In this document: positions 57,481-64,000 of the stretch, piece after piece
How the letters are laid out: every line of letters begins with the position of its first letter
How positions within the stretch are numbered: the first letter of the stretch is position 1
Source: Poseidonocella pacifica
Lineage (GTDB): Bacteria; Pseudomonadota; Alphaproteobacteria; Rhodobacterales; Rhodobacteraceae
Assembly (NCBI RefSeq): GCF_900111875.1
Contig: NZ_FOJU01000001.1
Span: forward strand, 1 to 64,000
DNA: 64,000 bases
Direction: 5' to 3'
Program-made: the position numbers and the translations under genes
Notes under the pieces: model-generated
The model's database searches: none
What the model was told of the DNA's origin: nothing
What the model saw: the letters and a program-made list of their open reading frames with translations, nothing else

Positions 57481-58251
57481 TCACGCGAGCACGTGATAGC
57501 CGGCGTCGACATAGGAGGTATTTCCCGTGACTTTGCGCGACATGTCACTCACGAGGCCGACAGCCATCTGCCCCACGTCATCGATGCTCACGAGACTGCG
57601 CTGAGGCGCCTGCTGGCGCGCCGCATCGATCAATTCGTCGAAATGGTCGATCCCGGATCCTGCGCGCGTCTCTAGGGGGCCGGGCGAAATGGCGTTGACC
57701 CGTATCTGTTTCGGGCCAAGCTCCGCCGCCAAGTACCGCACCGTACTTTCGAGCGCCGATTTGACCGGACCCATGATGTTGTAGTGATCAACGACCTTCT
57801 CTGCGCCATAGTAGCTCATGGTGAGGATGCTGCCGCCTTTTGGCATCAGCGGAACGGCAAGACGCGTCATGCGGATAAGGGAATGGACGGAGATATCCAT
57901 GGCTTGGGCGAAACCGGCTTTTGAGCATTCGGAGACGGGGCCATGGAGATCCTCTCGGTTACAGTAGGCGACAGAGTGAACGACGAAATCGAGACCGTTC
58001 CATTCACGGGCAATCGTTTCAAAGACCGCTTCCATCTGTCCGTCGACTTCAACATCCATGGGCATGAAGATCGGTGCATTGAGTTGCGCCACCACCGGCT
58101 CGACAAAGCGTCTTGTCTTCTCCTGAGCATATGTGATCGCCAGCTCAGCCCCGGCCGCACTCATGGCCTGGGCGCAGCCTGCCGCGATGGAATGCTCATT
58201 TGCGACGCCAACGATCAATCCGCGTTTGCCTTTCAAGAGACCTTCCAGCAT
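57481..58251 (-). CDS. fabI: Enoyl-ACP reductase FabI-like
   Basis: A 256-residue SDR of the FabI type: GKRGLIVGVANEHSIAAGCAQAM (divergent cofactor loop), VVHSVAYCNREDL, and the active site Y147, Y157, K164 (MSYYGAEKVVDHYNIMGPVK), matching E. coli Y146/Y156/K163. The C-terminal SRKVTGNTSYVDAGYHVL is typical. Its location between phaC and pta, instead of in a fatty-acid cluster, suggests a second FabI serving the PHA/acetate unit, perhaps reducing a crotonyl-type intermediate. That role is inferred; the enzyme class is sure. Confidence 0.9.
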   Translation of the reverse strand: MLEGLLKGKRGLIVGVANEHSIAAGCAQAMSAAGAELAITYAQEKTRRFVEPVVAQLNAPIFMPMDVEVDGQMEAVFETIAREWNGLDFVVHSVAYCNREDLHGPVSECSKAGFAQAMDISVHSLIRMTRLAVPLMPKGGSILTMSYYGAEKVVDHYNIMGPVKSALESTVRYLAAELGPKQIRVNAISPGPLETRAGSGIDHFDELIDAARQQAPQRSLVSIDDVGQMAVGLVSDMSRKVTGNTSYVDAGYHVLA

Positions 58252-58257
58252 CGGCCT

Positions 58258-60099
58258 CTACTCCCGATACACATAGGTTCCGGGCGCGTCGCAGAGCGCC
58301 GGATATTCACTTGAACCGAGCGAAGGTGGGGCGGCGGGCTCGCCCGAGCGTATTGCCAGCCATTCGGCGAGGGCAGGCCACCAAGATCCCGGCACTGGCT
58401 CCGTTCCCTCGACCCAGCGGTCAGGGTCCTGATAGGGCGCATCCTTATCCTTCTCTGCGATCCGATAGTGACGATGCGGATGGCCCGGCTCGGAGACGAT
58501 CCCCGCATTGTGCCCGCCGCTCGCCAGAACGAATGTCACATCCCCATCTGAGAGCAGATTGAACTTATAGACAGAGTGCCACGGGGCGACGTGGTCCCGT
58601 TCGGTGCCGACCATGAAAACAGGCGCGCGGATGTCGGAAATCGTCACTGGCCTGTCTCCGACATGGTATCGACCTTCGGCCAGGTCGTTGTTTAGGAACA
58701 GCCGCCGCAGATATTCAGAGTGCATGCGATAGGGCATCCGCGTCGCGTCCGCGTTCCATGCCATCAGATCGATCATCGGGGTCCGTTTGCCCATCAGATA
58801 GTCATGCACGATCCGCGACCAGATAAGATCATTTGATCGCAAAAGCTGAAACGCGCCCGCCATCTGGGTGGTATCGAGATAGCCTTGGTCCCACATCATG
58901 TCCTCGAGGAAGGTAAGTTGGCTTTCATTTATGAAGAGCTGCAACTCACCCGCTTCGGTGAAATCGGTCTGGGCGGCCAGTAGGGTGAGGGTTTTCAGGC
59001 GTGCGTCACCATCGCGTGCCATGGCCGCTGCGGCAATCGACAAGAGCGTCCCACCGAGGCAATAGCCGAGCGCGTGCACATCCGGTTCGCCGGTGATGCC
59101 CTCGATCGCGTCCAGCGCATCCATCACGCCCAGCGACAGGTAGTCATCCATCCCCAAGTCGCGGTCGTCCGCATCGGGGTTCTTCCACGAGATCATAAAG
59201 ACCGTGAAGCCCTGACCCGTCAGGAAACGGACCAGCGAGTTCTCCTCACTCAAGTCGAGAATATAGTATTTCATGATCCACGCTGGCACGATCAGGATCG
59301 GTTCAGGGCGCACCTTGTCAGTTGTCGGCGCGTATTGGATCAGTTCGATCAGTCGATTTCGGAAGACGACCTTGCCGGCTGACGTTGCGACGTTCCGGCC
59401 AACTTCGAATTCCTCCGCGCCCACGGGCTTTTGCTTGGCTTTCGCGCGGGACACATCCTCGATGAAGTTTTGCCACCCGCGGAGCAGGTTCATGCCGCCT
59501 TGGTGGAGTGTCTGTTCGAGAATATCGGGATTGGTCAGGGGGTAGTTGGAGGGTGAAAAGACATCGAGGACCTGGCGCGCGGCGAAGGTCATCACGTCTT
59601 CATGCTGTGCCGTAACGCCCTCGACATCCGTCGTGGCGTTGTACCACCATTGTTGGTTCAGCAGAAACGCCTGATACATCAGGTTGTAGGGCCATTTCTG
59701 CCAGTTCTCGCTGCGGAAACGTTTGTCCTGCGGCAATGGGTCGATGCAGGTCTCGGTCGTTTTGGGATTGCTCGCACAGAGCGCCGCGTAATTGCCAAAC
59801 CGCGCAGCCTTCTTTGCCGCCTTTTCCATGAGTTGAAGCTGCTTGCCCGGGGCAGATGCGAGGTGGAGCGCCCAATCGGCATAGGCCGCGGTAAGAGCGA
59901 TCGGCGACAGCCCGGCGGTTGCCTTCGCAAGGGCGGCCTTCAGTCCCTTGTCCAGCGCTTGCTCCATTGTGGTGTGGGAGTGTGAAATCGCATGTTCTCG
60001 TGCTTCGCCGCGACCTCTCCTTGCCGAACCTGTCCGAAGGCCGGTGGTGCTGTCGCGGTGCTGCGCATTCAGCGGGTTTGCAGGTGCCATGTTTGTCAT
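58258..60099 (-). CDS. phaC: Class I poly(3-hydroxyalkanoate) synthase
   Basis: A 613-residue PHA synthase. The lipase-like box is GYCLGG with nucleophile C347. The downstream catalytic Asp lies in YHVGDRPVTISDIRAPVFMVGTERDHVAPWHS and the His in LASGGHNAGIVSEPG. The N-terminal domain has NWQKWPYNLMYQAFLLNQQWW and FVRNVATSAGKVVF-type segments (here GRNVATSAGKVVFRNRLIELIQY). It polymerises (R)-3-hydroxyacyl-CoA into storage granules. It is the first gene of the fabI-pta-ackA group, divergent from the N-ATPase operon, with an FNR-type site between them. The first ~44 residues look non-conserved, and ATG 59967 is a possible alternative start. Confidence 0.92.
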   Translation of the reverse strand: MTNMAPANPLNAQHRDSTTGLRTGSARRGRGEAREHAISHSHTTMEQALDKGLKAALAKATAGLSPIALTAAYADWALHLASAPGKQLQLMEKAAKKAARFGNYAALCASNPKTTETCIDPLPQDKRFRSENWQKWPYNLMYQAFLLNQQWWYNATTDVEGVTAQHEDVMTFAARQVLDVFSPSNYPLTNPDILEQTLHQGGMNLLRGWQNFIEDVSRAKAKQKPVGAEEFEVGRNVATSAGKVVFRNRLIELIQYAPTTDKVRPEPILIVPAWIMKYYILDLSEENSLVRFLTGQGFTVFMISWKNPDADDRDLGMDDYLSLGVMDALDAIEGITGEPDVHALGYCLGGTLLSIAAAAMARDGDARLKTLTLLAAQTDFTEAGELQLFINESQLTFLEDMMWDQGYLDTTQMAGAFQLLRSNDLIWSRIVHDYLMGKRTPMIDLMAWNADATRMPYRMHSEYLRRLFLNNDLAEGRYHVGDRPVTISDIRAPVFMVGTERDHVAPWHSVYKFNLLSDGDVTFVLASGGHNAGIVSEPGHPHRHYRIAEKDKDAPYQDPDRWVEGTEPVPGSWWPALAEWLAIRSGEPAAPPSLGSSEYPALCDAPGTYVYRE

Positions 60100-62258
<2,159 letters not shown>

Positions 62259-62262
<4 letters not shown>

Positions 62263-62546
62263 GCCCCGATCCCGACAAACCCGCCGAAGACATCGCGCGG
62301 CATGCCGCGCGGATGAAATCCGCGCGCGACCATCCGGGGCCAAGCCCGCTGCGCGGCATCGGCACCTTTGGAATGATCGGTTGGTCGATCGCGGTGCCGA
62401 CGGTCGGGGGGGCGTTTCTGGGGCTTTGGCTGGACCGTGTAGCCCCTCAGGTCTTTTCATGGACGATTGCCCTCATCCTTGGAGGGGTCGTCATCGGCGC
62501 GTTCATCGCGGCGGCGTGGGTCAACAAAGAAGGAGACGGAGAATGA
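62259..62546 (+). CDS. atpQ: N-ATPase AtpQ (AtpI-like membrane protein)
   Basis: A 95-residue protein with two membrane helices (FGMIGWSIAVPTVGGAFLGLWLDRV and FSWTIALILGGVVIGAFIAAAWV) after a charged, cytoplasmic N-terminus. It is the AtpI-type protein of N-ATPase operons, thought to help c-ring assembly or Mg/Ca handling. Its TGA overlaps the ATG of atpR (ATGA, 62543-62546). Confidence 0.85.
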
Positions 62547-62842
62547 TTGCTGTGGACTGGCCCGCATTGGGCTTGGGGCTGGCGGCCGGGACGTTGGTGA
62601 GCGCGCTTTTCTTTGCGGGGCTGGCCTTCGGAATGCAGCGTGCCCTGCGCGCCGGAAACGCGATCGCAACCCTCGGTGTGAGCGCGGCGCTTCGGATTTC
62701 CGGGTTATTGGCTATCGGCTGGTTGATTGCAACGCTGGCGGGGCCTTGGGCCTTTGCGGGATATGGCATCGCGTTTTTCATCTGTCGACGCATGGCGACC
62801 GCCATGGCCCGCGCGCCCGTACGGGCAGGAGGGTCGGAATGA
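62543..62842 (+). CDS. atpR: N-ATPase AtpR membrane protein
   Basis: A 99-residue protein with three predicted helices: ALGLGLAAGTLVSALFFAGLAFGMQRAL, ATLGVSAALRISGLLAIGWLI and WAFAGYGIAFFICRRMATAMA. AtpR is found only in N-ATPase operons. An Arg in the second helix (SAALRISG) is its suggested functional residue, possibly interacting with the c subunits. The short gene would be missed by length filters, but its overlaps with atpQ and atpB (4 bp each) and the operon order support it. Confidence 0.87.
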   Translation: MIAVDWPALGLGLAAGTLVSALFFAGLAFGMQRALRAGNAIATLGVSAALRISGLLAIGWLIATLAGPWAFAGYGIAFFICRRMATAMARAPVRAGGSE

Positions 62843-63534
62843 TCCTGTCGCCTGACCAGATGATCCTGTTTGTTATCTGGGGGATCCCGATCAATGCCAC
62901 CATCTTCTATACGTGGATCGTGATGGCGATGCTGACGGGCGTCTCTATGCTCCTCACGCGCAACCTGCGTGCCGATGTGCCCCCGAACCGCTGGCGCACT
63001 GCGCTTGAAGTGATCGTTCAAAGCATTCAAAGCCAGATTGAGGAGATCGCCCAAGGTCCGTCGCGCCATCTCCTCTATTTCGCCGGGACACTCTTCTTGT
63101 TCGTTGCGGTCTCCAACTTGCTTCTTGTCGTGCCGGGGTTTGAGCCGCCGACGTCATCCCTCTCGACCACGACTGCGCTCGCCCTGTCCGTACTCGTGGC
63201 CGTACCCCTGTTCGGTATCACCAGCCGGGGCCTCGGCGGTTACCTCAAGACCTATCTGCAGCCCTCGTTCATCATGCTGCCCTTCAACATCATTTCGGAA
63301 GCCTCGCGCGGCATATCGCTCGCGATCCGTCTTTACGGCAACATCATGAGCGGCGCTGTCATTGCGGCCATACTGCTGACGGTCGCGCCGTTTTTCTTTC
63401 CGGTGATCATGGACGTGCTCGGCCTGCTGACCGGCATGATCCAGGCCTACATCTTCGCGATCCTCGCCACGGTTTACATCTCCAGTGCCACCAAGCCGCC
63501 ACATCCGTCCACAACACAGAAGGACAAATCATGA
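62839..63534 (+). CDS. atpB: N-ATPase subunit a
   Basis: A 231-residue membrane subunit. The essential Arg lies in ISLAIRLYGNIMSGAVIAAILL (helix 4) and the adjoining segment is GLLTGMIQAYIFAILATVYI. The N-terminus starts MILSPDQMILFVIWGIPINATIFYTWIVMAML. It forms the ion half-channels against the c ring. The protein ends in a proline/threonine-rich tail (SATKPPHPSTTQKDKS) unlike standard AtpB. It overlaps atpR and atpE by 4 bp. Confidence 0.92.
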   Translation: MILSPDQMILFVIWGIPINATIFYTWIVMAMLTGVSMLLTRNLRADVPPNRWRTALEVIVQSIQSQIEEIAQGPSRHLLYFAGTLFLFVAVSNLLLVVPGFEPPTSSLSTTTALALSVLVAVPLFGITSRGLGGYLKTYLQPSFIMLPFNIISEASRGISLAIRLYGNIMSGAVIAAILLTVAPFFFPVIMDVLGLLTGMIQAYIFAILATVYISSATKPPHPSTTQKDKS

Positions 63535-63818
63535 CTGACCTTGGGATCATTGCCGCTATTTCCATTCTCACTGCCGGATTGACGGTCTCCTTCGGGGCGA
63601 TTGGCCCGGCTTTGGGTGAGGGACGGGCGGCCTCGCAGGCGCTCAGCGCCATCGCCCAGCAACCTGACGCCGCCTCGACCCTGTCGCGTACGCTTTTCGT
63701 GAGCCTCGCAATGATTGAATCCACGGCGATCTACTGTTTCGTCGTCGCGATGATCCTCATCTTCGCCAATCCATTCTGGAACGCGGCAGTCGAAGCCGCT
63801 GCGGCGGCGGGCGGCTGA
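63531..63818 (+). CDS. atpE: N-ATPase subunit c
   Basis: A 95-residue c subunit with two membrane helices. The ion-binding carboxylate is E63 in AMIESTAIYCF, followed by S64, T65 and Y68, the same constellation as the Na-binding c subunit of Ilyobacter. Helix 1 carries E30 where Ilyobacter has Gln (GPALGEGRAAS), a two-Glu arrangement typical of N-type c subunits. From literature recall, a Burkholderia N-type c ring was found proton-specific despite predictions of Na transport, so the coupling ion here is open. The loop QQPDAASTL is conserved. Confidence 0.92.
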   Translation: MTDLGIIAAISILTAGLTVSFGAIGPALGEGRAASQALSAIAQQPDAASTLSRTLFVSLAMIESTAIYCFVVAMILIFANPFWNAAVEAAAAAGG

Positions 63819-63822
63819 ACAG

Positions 63823-64000
63823 ATGTCCATCGACTGGATCACGGTCGCGGCCCAGCTTGCCAATTTCCTTGTGCTTGTCTGGCTATTGAAGCGGTTTCTC
63901 TACCGTCCGATCCTCGACGGTATCGATGCACGTGAGGCGGAAATCGCGGAACGAATGCAGGTCGCCGTGCGCGCCAAGGAAGAGGCAAACGCGGCGGAGG
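63823..64000 (+). CDS. atpF: N-ATPase subunit b, N-terminal part (cut by window end)
   Basis: The first 59 codons from ATG 63823: MSIDWITVAAQLANFLVLVWLLKRFLYRPILDGIDAREAEIAERM. One membrane helix (residues ~7-27) is followed by the Y-R-P-I-L motif and the start of the long stator helix. It follows atpE by 4 bp. The rest of the operon (expected atpA, atpG) lies beyond the window. Confidence 0.9.
   Translation, partial: MSIDWITVAAQLANFLVLVWLLKRFLYRPILDGIDAREAEIAERMQVAVRAKEEANAAE

Overview
The window looks like accessory and metabolic DNA from a GC-rich alphaproteobacterium of the Rhodobacterales (Roseobacter/Paracoccus type). The basis is the gene families: a TRAP transporter, many LysR/IclR/GntR/TetR regulators, IS5 and IS481 remnants, an Rrf2-family NsrR beside a group III truncated haemoglobin, a phaC-fabI-pta-ackA group, and a second ATP synthase of the N type. 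No rRNA, tRNA, CRISPR array or replication gene was found. The species call is inference.

Layout. 0-1.1 kb: IS5 and IS481 debris. 1.2-4 kb: a two-domain flavin oxidoreductase resembling N-methylproline demethylases, divergent from a TetR regulator. 4.1-7.5 kb: metal resistance (DUF411 protein, Zn/Cd/Pb-type P-type ATPase, MerR regulator) with a textbook 19-bp-spacer promoter. 7.6-9 kb: a PACE-type efflux pump and a decayed HPP/CBS gene. 9-10.3 kb: a nitric-oxide divergon (DUF6522, nsrR, truncated haemoglobin) around an 11-1-11 dyad. 10.3-12.6 kb: another IS5 remnant, an alcohol-dehydrogenase-like gene broken by an in-frame TAA, and its divergent TetR regulator with a double operator. 12.9-15.5 kb: an unusual metallo-beta-lactamase-fold protein, a DsbA-like protein and a LysR regulator.

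15.8-24.4 kb: an operon of 5-oxoprolinase subunits (pxpA, pxpB, pxpC) joined to a biotin carrier and a biotin carboxylase, under a LysR regulator. Then come a DoxX/FMN-reductase pair with its own LysR and a second pxpA. 24.4-39.8 kb: a large catabolic region. It holds a GntR regulator, a glycolate/lactate-type FAD dehydrogenase, a periplasmic MBL protein, an unrecognised 313-aa protein, and a long minus-strand operon: CoA transferase, SMP-30-like lactonase, DapA-family enzyme, three-subunit HcnABC-like dehydrogenase and SDR. Beside these are a class III aminotransferase, a beta-keto acid cleavage enzyme, an IclR regulator and a two-subunit intradiol dioxygenase. Two nearly identical 19-bp palindromes lie in the two divergent promoter gaps of this region and tie the three transcription units into one probable IclR regulon. 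I cannot name the substrate, and this is the best candidate for an undescribed pathway.

39.9-49.3 kb: a probable hydroxycinnamate/phenylpropanoid operon. It encodes an SDR, an enoyl-CoA hydratase, a TRAP importer, a MarR regulator, a feruloyl-CoA-synthetase-like ligase, an amidohydrolase and an acyl-CoA dehydrogenase, fitting CoA-dependent beta-oxidative side-chain removal to an aromatic acid. 49.3-52.7 kb: a phosphonate-type ABC importer (phnD-phnC-phnE-phnE) without catabolic genes. 53-60 kb: 5-formyl-THF cyclo-ligase, a small membrane protein, then phaC-fabI-small protein-pta(MaoC fusion)-ackA. 60.4-64 kb: the start of an N-type ATPase operon (atpD-atpC-atpQ-atpR-atpB-atpE-atpF, cut by the window end). 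An FNR-type site, TTGACGCACATCAA, sits between phaC and atpD and suggests low-oxygen control of both sides.
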